A stretch of 64,000 bases of DNA from Kaistia defluvii (GTDB lineage Bacteria > Pseudomonadota > Alphaproteobacteria > Rhizobiales > Kaistiaceae): assembly GCF_040548815.1 (NCBI RefSeq), contig NZ_JBEPSM010000001.1:930001-994000 (forward strand). Reading direction: 5' to 3'. Shown piece by piece: positions 36,848 to 45,140 of this stretch. The first letter of the stretch is position 1; every line of letters begins with the position of its first letter. The position numbers and the translations under genes are program-made. The notes beneath the pieces are model-generated. The model was not told the origin of the DNA. It saw only the letters and a program-made list of their open reading frames with translations, and made no database searches.

Positions 36848-37651
36848 GTGAACGCTATCGATGCTCTTGGCTTGTCGCGCGCAGGCGCGGCCGCGCCGGC
36901 CAAAATGGTCGTCGAGGGAGCCAGCAAGTTCTACCAGGCGCGAAGCGGGGTCGTGCATGCGCTCGACAATGTCTCGCTGGAGGTGAAGGAGGGCGAGTTC
37001 CTCTGCATCCTCGGGCCGTCCGGCTGCGGCAAGTCCACGCTGCTCTGGTCGATGGCGGGACTGCATGGCCTCAGCGCCGGCAAGATCCGGCTGGGCCAGG
37101 AGCCGATCCTGAAGCCGCATCCAGAGATCGCGATGATCTTCCAGGAGGCAAACCTGCTGCCCTGGCGCAATCTCGAGAAGAACATCGAGCTGCCGTTCGA
37201 ACTGAAGCGCATTCCGCCGGATACAGCGCGGATCCAAGCGCTGCTCCAGCGCGTCGGCCTCAAGGGCTTCGAGACCAAGATGCCGCGCGAGCTTTCCGGC
37301 GGCATGCAGCAGCGCGCCTCGATTGTCCGCAGCCTTGCGGTCAATCCGTCCGTGCTGCTGATGGACGAACCGTTCGGCGCGCTCGATGCCTTCACGCGCG
37401 ACGAGATGAACCTGCTGATCCAGGAAATCTGGATGGAGACGCAGAAGACCATCATCTTCATCACTCATTCGATCGTCGAGGCGCTGTTTCTCGCCGACCG
37501 CATCGTCGTGATGTCGGCACGTCCCGGTCGGATTCAGGAGATCGTCGATGTCGACCTGCCGCGCCCGCGCGGCGTCGACGTGCAGTCGACGCCGGCCTTC
37601 ATCGAGCGGGTCAATGCCATCAAGGCGATGATCGACCACCGCAAAGCCTGA
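36848..37651 (+). CDS. ABC transporter ATPase of the nitrate/sulfonate/taurine type
   Basis: This 267-residue ATPase shows Walker A GPSGCGKST (Lys62), signature LSGGMQQR, Walker B LLMDEPFGALD and switch ITHSIVEALFLADRI, the NitT/TauT (SsuB/TauB) layout. GTG start with a G-rich site; an in-frame ATG at about 36905 would still keep the domain. Together with the next two genes it forms a complete importer. The island's dehydrogenases suggest an organic, probably sugar-like or cyclitol-like, substrate, though none is shown. Confidence 0.92.
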   Translation: MNAIDALGLSRAGAAAPAKMVVEGASKFYQARSGVVHALDNVSLEVKEGEFLCILGPSGCGKSTLLWSMAGLHGLSAGKIRLGQEPILKPHPEIAMIFQEANLLPWRNLEKNIELPFELKRIPPDTARIQALLQRVGLKGFETKMPRELSGGMQQRASIVRSLAVNPSVLLMDEPFGALDAFTRDEMNLLIQEIWMETQKTIIFITHSIVEALFLADRIVVMSARPGRIQEIVDVDLPRPRGVDVQSTPAFIERVNAIKAMIDHRKA

Positions 37652-37682
37652 CGGTCGCAGTCAAAGTTCAAGGATAGTGCAC

Positions 37683-38534
37683 GTGGACAGCCAACTTCGC
37701 GACCAGATCCCGACTTTCGGCGCCAAGCCCGACGCCGCCGGCGGCGCCAGCCTTTCCGGCGGCCTGGCGTCGCTCACCTCGGGCGGCGGCCGCAGCGCCT
37801 TCGAGACCTTCATCATCATCCTGGTCGCGGTGGTCATCATCGGCGGCCTGGAGCTTCTGCTCGGCATCTTCCAGGTGCCGCAATACATCATGCCGAAGCC
37901 GAGCCAGATCGGCATGGCGCTGATCACAGAATGGAAGTTTATCTGGCCGCATCTGGTGGTGACGATCTGCGAGCTGCTCATCGGCTTCGCCATCGGCGCC
38001 TCGATCGGCTTCGTGCTGGCGGCGGTGATCACGCAGTTTCCCTTCGCCGAGAAGATCGTCACGCCCTACATCCTGCTGCTGGTGACGACGCCGATGCTGG
38101 CGCTCGTGCCCTTGCTGGTGCTGCGTTTCGGGTTTGGCTGGGAGCCGCGCATCATCGCGGTGGCGCTCGCCTCCGGGCCGATGGTGATGATCAACTCGGC
38201 CACTGGATTTCGCCGCGTCGATCTCGCTAAGATTGCGCTCGCCCGCTCGTTCGGCGCCTCGACCTTCCAGATCTTTACCAAGATCCGCATTCCGATGGCC
38301 ATGCCGATGATCATTGTCGGCCTGATGGTTGGCTCGATCTTCGGCCTGCTGACTACGGTCGGCGCCGAGATGGTCGGCGGCGCGGAGGGGCTCGGAAACC
38401 GTCTCAACTACTATTCGTCGATGATCCGGATGCCGCAATTCTTCGCGGTCATCACGCTGCTCGCGATCATCGGCATCTCGATCTACGTGTTCTTCTTCTG
38501 GGTCGGTAAGAAATGGGCCAATTGGGAAGCCTGA
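37683..38534 (+). CDS. ABC transporter permease, NitT/TauT type
   Basis: This 283-residue permease has a long glycine/serine-rich N-terminus, then six hydrophobic segments from residue 40 and the coupling loop GFRRVDLAKIALARSFGAS in place of the EAA motif. GTG at 37683 fits an AAGGA site nine bases upstream, while a GTG two codons earlier is too close. It lies 31 bases after the ATPase gene. Confidence 0.9.
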   Translation: MDSQLRDQIPTFGAKPDAAGGASLSGGLASLTSGGGRSAFETFIIILVAVVIIGGLELLLGIFQVPQYIMPKPSQIGMALITEWKFIWPHLVVTICELLIGFAIGASIGFVLAAVITQFPFAEKIVTPYILLLVTTPMLALVPLLVLRFGFGWEPRIIAVALASGPMVMINSATGFRRVDLAKIALARSFGASTFQIFTKIRIPMAMPMIIVGLMVGSIFGLLTTVGAEMVGGAEGLGNRLNYYSSMIRMPQFFAVITLLAIIGISIYVFFFWVGKKWANWEA

Positions 38535-38570
38535 CGCCGATCGTTGCCTGACAGAAACGAGGGAACTGCA

Positions 38571-39698
38571 ATGACTGACCTATCGAACCTGATGATCAAT
38601 CGTCGCCGGCTTCTGCAGGTGACAGCGGCGGGCGTGACCATCTCGGCCATCGGCCTTGGCGGCACGGGCATGGCGGAAGCCGAGGAGATCACCGTCCGCT
38701 GGGTGTCGCCGCGCGGCACGCTCGAGGTGCTGGACGACTTCGCCTATTGGGTCGGCCAGAAATACGGCTATTTCGGCGACCTGAAGACCGTGATCGAAGC
38801 CGGTCCGCAGGACGGCACGGCCACGGTCAAGCTGGTCGACCAGAACCAGTCCGATTTCGGCTATCCGTCGCCCGGCGTGCTATCGCTCGGCCTGGAGCAG
38901 GGCATGGACCTCGTCTCCGCCTATCACGTGATGGCCGGCGACGTGTTCAACTTCGCCTTCCCGAAAGGCAAGGCCCCGGCCGACCTGAAGGGGCTCGAAG
39001 GCAAGACCATCGCGCTGGGCTCCTCCGGCTGGCAGGCGATCACCAATCCCATGCTGGCAGCGGCCGGCGTCGATACCAGCAAGGTCAAGTATGTCGAAGT
39101 CAGTGCCTGGGGCCAGGCGCTGGCGCAGGGCCAGGCCGACGCGGCGCTGTCCTGGGAAGGCCTTCGCGCCCAGTGGCGCGGGCAGGGGCTCGATTTCGAT
39201 TACCTGCTCGGCAAGAACGTCTCGAAGTTCCCGGCCAACTCCTATGTGATCCGCAAGTCGGACCTCTCCGATCCGGCCAAGGTCGCGGCCTACGAGAAGT
39301 ATCTGCGCGGCTGGGCGATGGGCATGGAATTCGGCTGGATCAATCCGCGCGCCGCGACCCAGATCACCATGGAGCAGTTCCCGGGCCTCGTCAGCCAGAT
39401 GGATCCGACCGTCGCGACCGAGTCGCTCATGCAGCAGACGGCGCTGATGCATGCGCGCTGGGACGAGCGCAAGGCCTGGGGCTTCCACATCGAGGACAGC
39501 TGGCAGGGCTATTTCGACGCGATCGCCGAAATCGGCCAGGTCTCCAAGGTGTTCAAGGCCGCCGACGTCACCACCAACCAGTTCATCGCGGCGGCGAATG
39601 ATTTCGACCACGCCAAGGTGAAGGCCGACGCGGACGCCTTCCAGCTTTCGGATGCCTACAAGGCCGTCGACGTCGCCGCGATCGAAGCGGCGCTCTGA
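38571..39698 (+). CDS. ABC transporter substrate-binding protein (SsuA/THI5-like)
   Basis: This 375-residue periplasmic protein has a twin-arginine-like signal (NRRRLLQVTAAGVTISAIGL) and a mature part starting near EEITVRWVSPRGTLEVLDDF. The fold resembles nitrate/sulfonate/taurine or THI5-like binders, with GKTIALGSSGWQAIT and PANSYVIRKSDLSDP as typical parts. Twin-arginine export would imply folding before secretion. A GC-rich hairpin lies just after the stop. Substrate not identified. Confidence 0.88.
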   Translation: MTDLSNLMINRRRLLQVTAAGVTISAIGLGGTGMAEAEEITVRWVSPRGTLEVLDDFAYWVGQKYGYFGDLKTVIEAGPQDGTATVKLVDQNQSDFGYPSPGVLSLGLEQGMDLVSAYHVMAGDVFNFAFPKGKAPADLKGLEGKTIALGSSGWQAITNPMLAAAGVDTSKVKYVEVSAWGQALAQGQADAALSWEGLRAQWRGQGLDFDYLLGKNVSKFPANSYVIRKSDLSDPAKVAAYEKYLRGWAMGMEFGWINPRAATQITMEQFPGLVSQMDPTVATESLMQQTALMHARWDERKAWGFHIEDSWQGYFDAIAEIGQVSKVFKAADVTTNQFIAAANDFDHAKVKADADAFQLSDAYKAVDVAAIEAAL

Positions 39699-39704
39699 TA
39701 GATA

Positions 39705-39741
39705 GGGCGGCGGCGCCAGCGTGCCGCCGCCCTTCATCTTT
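39705..39741 (+). terminator. Strong hairpin between the binding-protein gene and the VOC-like gene
   Basis: GGGCGGCGGC and GCCGCCGCCC form a perfect 10-base stem with loop GCCAGCGT and a weak T-rich tail (TTCATCTTTG). It may partly stop transcription so that transport genes outnumber enzyme transcripts. Confidence 0.5.
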
Positions 39742-39754
39742 GTGGGGGGGTAGG

Positions 39755-40087
39755 ATGTTTGAATTCGACCATGTCGGCATCACCACGACCGAGCCGCAGC
39801 CGGATGAAAACTGGGTCGAGCAGAGCCGGATCTGGGTCACCAATCCGCGAAACCACCCCGAGCACATCGAGTTCCTGCGCTATGCGCCGGATAGCCCGGT
39901 GCCTGAGATCATCAAGAACACGCCGCACGTCGCCTACCGGGTGAAGGAACTGGAACCGCATCTCAGGGATGTCGAGATCCTGATCCCGCCCTTCATCGTC
40001 GGCGAGTTTCTCGAGGTCGTCTTCGTCCTGAAGCACGGCGTGGTGTTCGAATACATGCGCTACCTCAAAGACGGCTGGTTCGAGTGA
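39755..40087 (+). CDS. VOC-like (glyoxalase-fold) small protein of unknown function
   Basis: This 110-residue protein starts FEFDHVGITTTEPQPDENW, a glyoxalase/VOC-type first strand. HVAYRVKELEPHL and EILIPPFIVGEFLEVVFV follow and end in VVFEYMRY. His and Glu residues at family positions could bind a metal. It may act as a lyase or isomerase on an oxidised intermediate in the island. An AGG-type site precedes the ATG. Confidence 0.7.
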   Translation: MFEFDHVGITTTEPQPDENWVEQSRIWVTNPRNHPEHIEFLRYAPDSPVPEIIKNTPHVAYRVKELEPHLRDVEILIPPFIVGEFLEVVFVLKHGVVFEYMRYLKDGWFE

Positions 40088-40127
40088 GGGCGGCGCGTCG
40101 GACGAAAACGGTAATGAGGAATTCACC

Positions 40128-40907
40128 ATGAGTGCGACATTCGCGGGCAAGCGCGTTGCCATCACCGGTGCCGCGGGCGGCATCGGACAGACGCTTTGCC
40201 GGCTGTTCGGCGGCGAGGGGGCCTTCATCGTCGCGCTCGACAAGAGCGACAAGGTATTGGGGCTGGTCGAAAGTCTCGCGGCCGAAGGCATAGCCGCGAA
40301 GGCGGCGGTGGTTGATATCGGGTCGGCGGAGGCCGTCGCGGCCGCGTTCGCCTCGTCCGGCGACATCGACATCCTCGTCAACAATGCCGGCTACTCGCAT
40401 CATCCGACGCTGGCCCAGACCGACCCGGCCGCCTGGCAATCCGAGATGAATGGCAATCTCGGCGGTGCGCATGCCTGCGCCCATGCGGTGCTTCCCGGCA
40501 TGGTGTCGCGGCATTCCGGGTCGATCGTCAATGTCGGCTCGGTCAACGCGCTGCATGCGCTGGGCGACCCGGCCTATAGCGCCGCAAAGGCCGGCATGAT
40601 CGCGCTCACCAAAGCGCTAGCCATGGAATATGGCCGCTATGGCATCCGCGCCAACATCGTGTTGCCCGGCACGGTGCGCTCGCCGCTTTGGGACGAGCGG
40701 GCGAAGAAGGACCCAAAGGTGCTGGAGACGCTGCAGCGCTGGTACCCGCTCGGTCGCATCGTCGACCCGATCGAGGTGGCCCGCGTCGTCGCCTTCCTGG
40801 CGTCGGACGCTGCCAGCGCGGTGACGGGCGCGGCGATCCCGGTCGATTGCGGACTGACGGCCGGCAACATCGTCATGTCGCGCGAACTGACTCTTGAAGA
40901 CTTCTGA
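40128..40907 (+). CDS. SDR-family dehydrogenase/reductase
   Basis: This 259-residue Rossmann enzyme carries TGAAGGIG (13-20), NNAG (85-88), catalytic Ser138, Tyr150 and Lys154 (YSAAK). The adenine motif ends in VALDKS, and an Asp at that position favours NAD(H). The last segment PVDCGLTAGN is typical. It likely oxidises an alcohol in the island's substrate. It is separated by 40 bases from the VOC-like gene and 11 bases from the first Gfo/Idh/MocA gene. Confidence 0.92.
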   Translation: MSATFAGKRVAITGAAGGIGQTLCRLFGGEGAFIVALDKSDKVLGLVESLAAEGIAAKAAVVDIGSAEAVAAAFASSGDIDILVNNAGYSHHPTLAQTDPAAWQSEMNGNLGGAHACAHAVLPGMVSRHSGSIVNVGSVNALHALGDPAYSAAKAGMIALTKALAMEYGRYGIRANIVLPGTVRSPLWDERAKKDPKVLETLQRWYPLGRIVDPIEVARVVAFLASDAASAVTGAAIPVDCGLTAGNIVMSRELTLEDF

Positions 40908-40918
40908 GGGGGAGAGAC

Positions 40919-41926
40919 ATGGACAGGCTGCGCATCGGCGTCATCGGCCTCGGCTGGTTCGGCGAGATCCACTGCGAGACGATCATCGGCGTTCCCAATC
41001 TCGAGCTTGCGGCACTCTGCACGCGCCAGCCGGATCGCCTCGCCGCGATGGGCGCCAAGTTCGGCGTCGCCAAGACCTATGCCGATTACAACGACATGCT
41101 GGCCGATCCCGAGATCGACGCGGTGTCGATCTGCACGATGTGGGACCAGCATGTCGGCCCCGCCGTCGCGGCGCTGAAGGCGGGCAAGCACGTCTTTCTG
41201 GAAAAGCCGATCGCCTCGACCGTTGAGGATGCGCGCACCATCATCGAGGCGTCCAAGGGCGCCAGGGGCATCCTGTTCGTCGGCCATATCGTCCGCTTCA
41301 ATCCGCGCTACCGCATGGCCAAGCAGGCGATCGACACCGGCAAGATCGGCAAGATCGTCGCGCTGTCGTCGCGGCGGAACATTCCCGCCGCCTGGACGCC
41401 CACGATCCTCAACAAGATCGGTCCGATCGTCGGCGACGCCATCCACGACACCGACATCATGCTCTGGTTTACCGGGGAAAAGATCGTGTCGGCCTATGCG
41501 CAGACGATCTCGGTCCGCAACTTGAAGCATCCCGATATCGGCCAGACCATGTACCGCTTCGAGAGCGGCGCGACCGCGACGCTGGAGACGGTCTGGTGCA
41601 TGCCGGAGAAGACGCCGTTCGACATTGACGAGCGCATGTCGATCATCGGCACGGAAGGCATCATCCACGTTCAGGATACCTTCCCCAATCTCGGCATCGT
41701 CTCCAGCGACAAGCTGCACAGTCCGGACACCACCTATTGGCCGGAGTTCAACGGCGTGCGCGGCGGGGCGCTGAGGGACGAGTTCTCCTATTTCGCCAAT
41801 TGCGCGCTGGCCGGCGAGACGCCGGTGATGGGCGTGCCGACGGATGCCGCGGCGGCGCTGGAAGCGACGCTTGCGGCGGAAGAATCAGCCCGAACGGGCA
41901 ATGTCATCAGGATCGGACAGGGGTGA
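40919..41926 (+). CDS. Gfo/Idh/MocA-family oxidoreductase (first copy)
   Basis: This 335-residue NAD(P)-binding protein has GVIGLGWFG (7-15), the EKP motif at 95-97 (HVFLEKPIA) and the substrate-side GDAIHDTDIML near 177. Such enzymes oxidise hydroxyls of sugars, inositols or related rings. GGGGGAGA before the ATG. The second copy begins five bases after its stop, so two different oxidations, or an oxidation and a reduction, are likely. Confidence 0.92.
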   Translation: MDRLRIGVIGLGWFGEIHCETIIGVPNLELAALCTRQPDRLAAMGAKFGVAKTYADYNDMLADPEIDAVSICTMWDQHVGPAVAALKAGKHVFLEKPIASTVEDARTIIEASKGARGILFVGHIVRFNPRYRMAKQAIDTGKIGKIVALSSRRNIPAAWTPTILNKIGPIVGDAIHDTDIMLWFTGEKIVSAYAQTISVRNLKHPDIGQTMYRFESGATATLETVWCMPEKTPFDIDERMSIIGTEGIIHVQDTFPNLGIVSSDKLHSPDTTYWPEFNGVRGGALRDEFSYFANCALAGETPVMGVPTDAAAALEATLAAEESARTGNVIRIGQG

Positions 41927-41931
41927 GCGAT

Positions 41932-42975
41932 ATGGCCAAGCAACGGGTTCTCGTCGTCGGTCTCGGCAATATGGGCATGAGCCACGCGCTCGCCTATGCC
42001 AAGATCGACGGATACGAGTTGGTGGGTCTCTGCACGCGCAACATCGACAAGGTAGAGCTGCCGCCGCAGCTGCAGGGCGTCGCGAAGTTCAACGATTTCG
42101 AGACGGCGCTCGCGGAGTTGAAGCCCGACGTCGTCTCGGTCAACACCATGCCGGACACGCATGCCGACTTCGCCATCAAGGCGATGGAAGCGGGCGCGCA
42201 TGTCTTCGTCGAGAAGCCGATGGCGATCTCGGCCGCCGATGCCGAGCGCGTCGTCGAAGTCGCCAAGCGGACGAACCGCAAGCTCGTCATCGGGTATATC
42301 CTTCGCCAGCACCCGAGCTGGATCAAGTTCATCGAGATCGCGCGCGAGCTCGGCACGCCGCTGGTCTTCCGCATGAATCTGAACCAGCAGTCGAATGGCG
42401 AGACGTGGGAGTGGCACAAGCGGCTGATGCAGAGCTTCCCGCCGATCGTCGATTGCGGCGTCCACTATGTCGACGTGATGTGCCAGATGACCTCGGCCAA
42501 GCCGGTGCGCGTGCACGCCATCGGCGCACGCCTGACGAACGAGGTGCCCATCAACAATTACGGCCAGTTGCAGGTGATGTTCGAGGATGGCTCGGTCGGT
42601 TGGTACGAGGCAGGCTGGGGGCCGATGGTTTCGGAGCAGGCCTTCTTCGTGAAGGACGTGTTCGGCCCGAAGGGCTCGGCCTCGATCGTCATGGCCGAGA
42701 ACAATGCTGGCGTGAAGTCGGACGACATCAATGCCCACACCAAGACCAGCCAGATCCTTCGCCACTATGCCGACATGAGCAGGCCGGACGAGCGCATCGA
42801 CGTCTCCGACGAGCCGGATCACAATGCCTTGTGCGAGCGTGAGCAACTCTACCTGCTGAAGGCGATCGAAGAGGATCTCGATCTGACGGATCACATGAAC
42901 GATGGCGTGAAAAGCCTGAAGATCGTGCTGGCCGCCGACGAGTCGATCCACACGCAGCAGGTGGTCACGCTCTAG
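41932..42975 (+). CDS. Gfo/Idh/MocA-family oxidoreductase (second copy)
   Basis: This 347-residue protein has VVGLGNMGMSH (8-18), EKP at 94-96 (HVFVEKPMA) and the catalytic-side DCGVHYVDVM. It differs clearly from the upstream copy, so it is not a recent duplicate. Cofactor side residues match NAD(P) binders. The pair plus SDR suggests successive oxidoreductions on a polyol or ring; no substrate is identified. A near-perfect hairpin follows the stop. Confidence 0.92.
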   Translation: MAKQRVLVVGLGNMGMSHALAYAKIDGYELVGLCTRNIDKVELPPQLQGVAKFNDFETALAELKPDVVSVNTMPDTHADFAIKAMEAGAHVFVEKPMAISAADAERVVEVAKRTNRKLVIGYILRQHPSWIKFIEIARELGTPLVFRMNLNQQSNGETWEWHKRLMQSFPPIVDCGVHYVDVMCQMTSAKPVRVHAIGARLTNEVPINNYGQLQVMFEDGSVGWYEAGWGPMVSEQAFFVKDVFGPKGSASIVMAENNAGVKSDDINAHTKTSQILRHYADMSRPDERIDVSDEPDHNALCEREQLYLLKAIEEDLDLTDHMNDGVKSLKIVLAADESIHTQQVVTL

Positions 42976-42986
42976 CGAGACAATCG

Positions 42987-43017
42987 GAGCCTCTGCCTTA
43001 TCGAAAGGCGAGGCTCC
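42987..43017 (+). terminator. Long hairpin closing the RpiR-linked operon
   Basis: GGAGCCTC-T-GCCTT and AAGGC-GAGGCTCC pair with a single bulged T around loop ATCG(A). No T-run follows, so it may be a terminator of lower efficiency or an mRNA end-protecting hairpin. Confidence 0.5.
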
Positions 43018-43129
43018 CCGGGAAGAACTGCGGTGCGGACATGATAGACTGGTGGCTGCTGTCGGTTTGCCGCAGCCCCAGTCCGATCCCGGCTCTGCTC
43101 GGCGCCGGCAGCGCGCACCGGAGGCGATG

Positions 43130-43861
43130 ATGGAGCCGCTTGCCCAGTCGGAGGCGCGGCCGGCCCGTGCCGACCTGCCTACCCAGCAGATCTTCCAGCG
43201 CGACTGGCAGATCTATCGGAAGATGATCGATAACAACTATCTCTTCCACCGCGAGGCCTATGCGTGCCTGCATCATATCCTCGTGTCTGAAATCGTCCGT
43301 CCGTTCTCCTTTCTCGACATCGCCTGCGGCGATGCAAGCGCGAGCCTTCCAGCGCTCCAGGGAACGGCCGTGTCACACTATGAAGGGATAGATCTGTCGC
43401 GCGCGGCTCTCGATATGGCCGATCAACGGCTGCCCGCGCTCGGGTGTCCCTATACCCTCCATGAGGGGGATTTCGCCGAATTGCTGCCGGTGCGCCGGGA
43501 CTCGGTGGACGTGGTCTGGATCGGGCTGTCGCTGCATCACTTTCAGACCGAGGAGAAGTTGCGCCTCATGCGGGCCATCCGAGTGTTCCTTGGCGAAGGA
43601 GGGCGTTTTCTGGTCTACGAGAACTCCAGCCCGGACGGCGAAAGCCGGGAGGGTTGGATGCGACGCCTCGAGGCCCAGCGCCCACACTGGAGCGCCTATG
43701 ACGACGCCGAGTGGGAGGTCGTGTGGGGACATATCTCGCAGGCTGACTATCCCGAGACCCCGTCGACATGGGAGAGGCTCGGCCGCGACGCGGGCTTTGA
43801 CCGCACGCGCGAGCTGTTTGTCGCGCCGAGCGATCTCATCCGGCTCTATTCGTTCCAGTGA
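43130..43861 (+). CDS. Class I SAM-dependent methyltransferase
   Basis: This 243-residue protein carries the SAM motif FLDIACGDASAS (glycine loop) near residue 60, EGIDLSRAALDMA, and VDVVWIGLSLHHF for later motifs. Target unknown; the preceding island and the following polysaccharide locus give weak hints only. ATG at 43130 is spaced six bases from GGAGG; the ATG one codon earlier is too close. It ends eight bases before the convergent ligase gene, so it is the plus-strand neighbour of the polysaccharide block. Confidence 0.8.
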   Translation: MEPLAQSEARPARADLPTQQIFQRDWQIYRKMIDNNYLFHREAYACLHHILVSEIVRPFSFLDIACGDASASLPALQGTAVSHYEGIDLSRAALDMADQRLPALGCPYTLHEGDFAELLPVRRDSVDVVWIGLSLHHFQTEEKLRLMRAIRVFLGEGGRFLVYENSSPDGESREGWMRRLEAQRPHWSAYDDAEWEVVWGHISQADYPETPSTWERLGRDAGFDRTRELFVAPSDLIRLYSFQ

Positions 43862-43868
43862 GTCCGGC

Positions 43869-45140
43869 TCAGCTTGCGCGCGGTAGAGGCACCGGGCCGA
43901 ACACGAGCGGCGGTGGCCTGGATCGTTCCAGCCGCGCCACGCGCCGCATCTTCCACTCCAGCGCATAGATGCCCCAGAGCAGTCCGTAGATCAGGAAGAC
44001 ATGCCGCCAGTGGTCGTTGTCGATGACGTTATGGATCATCAGATGGCCGAGATAGACGGCGTAGACGCTCTGGATAAAAGGGGTCCAGGGCCGGTTCCGG
44101 AACACCAGCGGCGTCGCGATCACCAGCGTCCAGATCACCAGCGCGATGTAGGAGAAGCCGCCGAGCCAGCCATAGGCGGTGAAGCCCTTCAGCCACATAT
44201 TGTGCTCGTCCTCGCCCATCATCTTGCCGAACTCGAACGGGCCGAGGCCGAGCGGCTTCTCCTGGATCATGAAGAAGCCGATGATGTGCCGCTCGAAGCG
44301 GCCGAGCCGGCCGCCATCATATTCCTGCACCAGCTTGAACCGCTGGCTGAAAAGGTCCTGCACCACCGGGATGGATAGCAGCAGCGCCAGCAACAGCGCG
44401 ACAACCAGGATGCCGCCGGCGATGTAGGCGAGCATGCGCAGGCGATGGCTCTGGCGCGGCTCGGTCAGGAAGGCGAGCAGCGTCACCAGCAGCAGCGCGA
44501 AGATCGCGAGGCCCCAGGCGGCGCGGGAGAAGGACAGGAAGATGCCGGCCAGCAGGATCAGGATCCCGGCCATGCGCCAGAAGGAGTTCTTCAGCTTGTC
44601 GGTCAGGACCGCCCGGGTCAGCACAACCAGCGGCAGGACGAGATAGGGCCCGAAAACGTTCGGATCCTTGAACACGCCCTTGGCGCGATCATAGAGCGTG
44701 AAGAGCTGCGCATAGGGGATCAGGCCGAAATAGGCGAGGATGCCGATCAGCGAGCAGAGGATCGCGGCCGCGATGTAGCTCTTCTCGATCGTGCGCAATC
44801 GCCGTTCGGTATCGACCTGGATGACGGCGGCGAAGAAGATCGACGAGATGATCAGGAACGCCGTCGTCGCCATGTAGATTGACGGGTTCACGAACACCTT
44901 GAGCTGGGTGAAGGAGAGCAGGCCGCCGGCCTGATAGGCGAGCATCAACGCGATCATCGGCAGCATCGGCCGGCTGAGCTTCAGCCCGAGAAAAGCCCAG
45001 ATCGCGACGACGATGCAAAGCAGCAGGTCGGACGGGGCCGGCTCATAGAGGACGAATCCGCTCAGGAAGACGAGGGTGCCGATGGTCGCGTTGGCGACCA
45101 TGCCCGCCGGTATCGCGCTCGGCCTCGTCACGACACGCAT
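43869..45140 (-). CDS. O-antigen ligase/Wzy-type polymerase family membrane protein
   Basis: This 423-residue protein has 11 to 12 hydrophobic segments and the O-antigen-ligase-like core: FKDPNVFGPYLVLPLVVL, then FSRAAWGLAIF, and the big periplasmic loop with GGRLGRFERHIIGF and the HNMWLKGFTAYG motif. In this context it probably polymerises or ligates the repeat unit made by the neighbours. The ATG shares one base with the stop of the priming transferase gene (TGATG), showing translational coupling. A ligase acting on lipid A is the alternative. Confidence 0.85.
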   Translation of the reverse strand: MRVVTRPSAIPAGMVANATIGTLVFLSGFVLYEPAPSDLLLCIVVAIWAFLGLKLSRPMLPMIALMLAYQAGGLLSFTQLKVFVNPSIYMATTAFLIISSIFFAAVIQVDTERRLRTIEKSYIAAAILCSLIGILAYFGLIPYAQLFTLYDRAKGVFKDPNVFGPYLVLPLVVLTRAVLTDKLKNSFWRMAGILILLAGIFLSFSRAAWGLAIFALLLVTLLAFLTEPRQSHRLRMLAYIAGGILVVALLLALLLSIPVVQDLFSQRFKLVQEYDGGRLGRFERHIIGFFMIQEKPLGLGPFEFGKMMGEDEHNMWLKGFTAYGWLGGFSYIALVIWTLVIATPLVFRNRPWTPFIQSVYAVYLGHLMIHNVIDNDHWRHVFLIYGLLWGIYALEWKMRRVARLERSRPPPLVFGPVPLPRAS

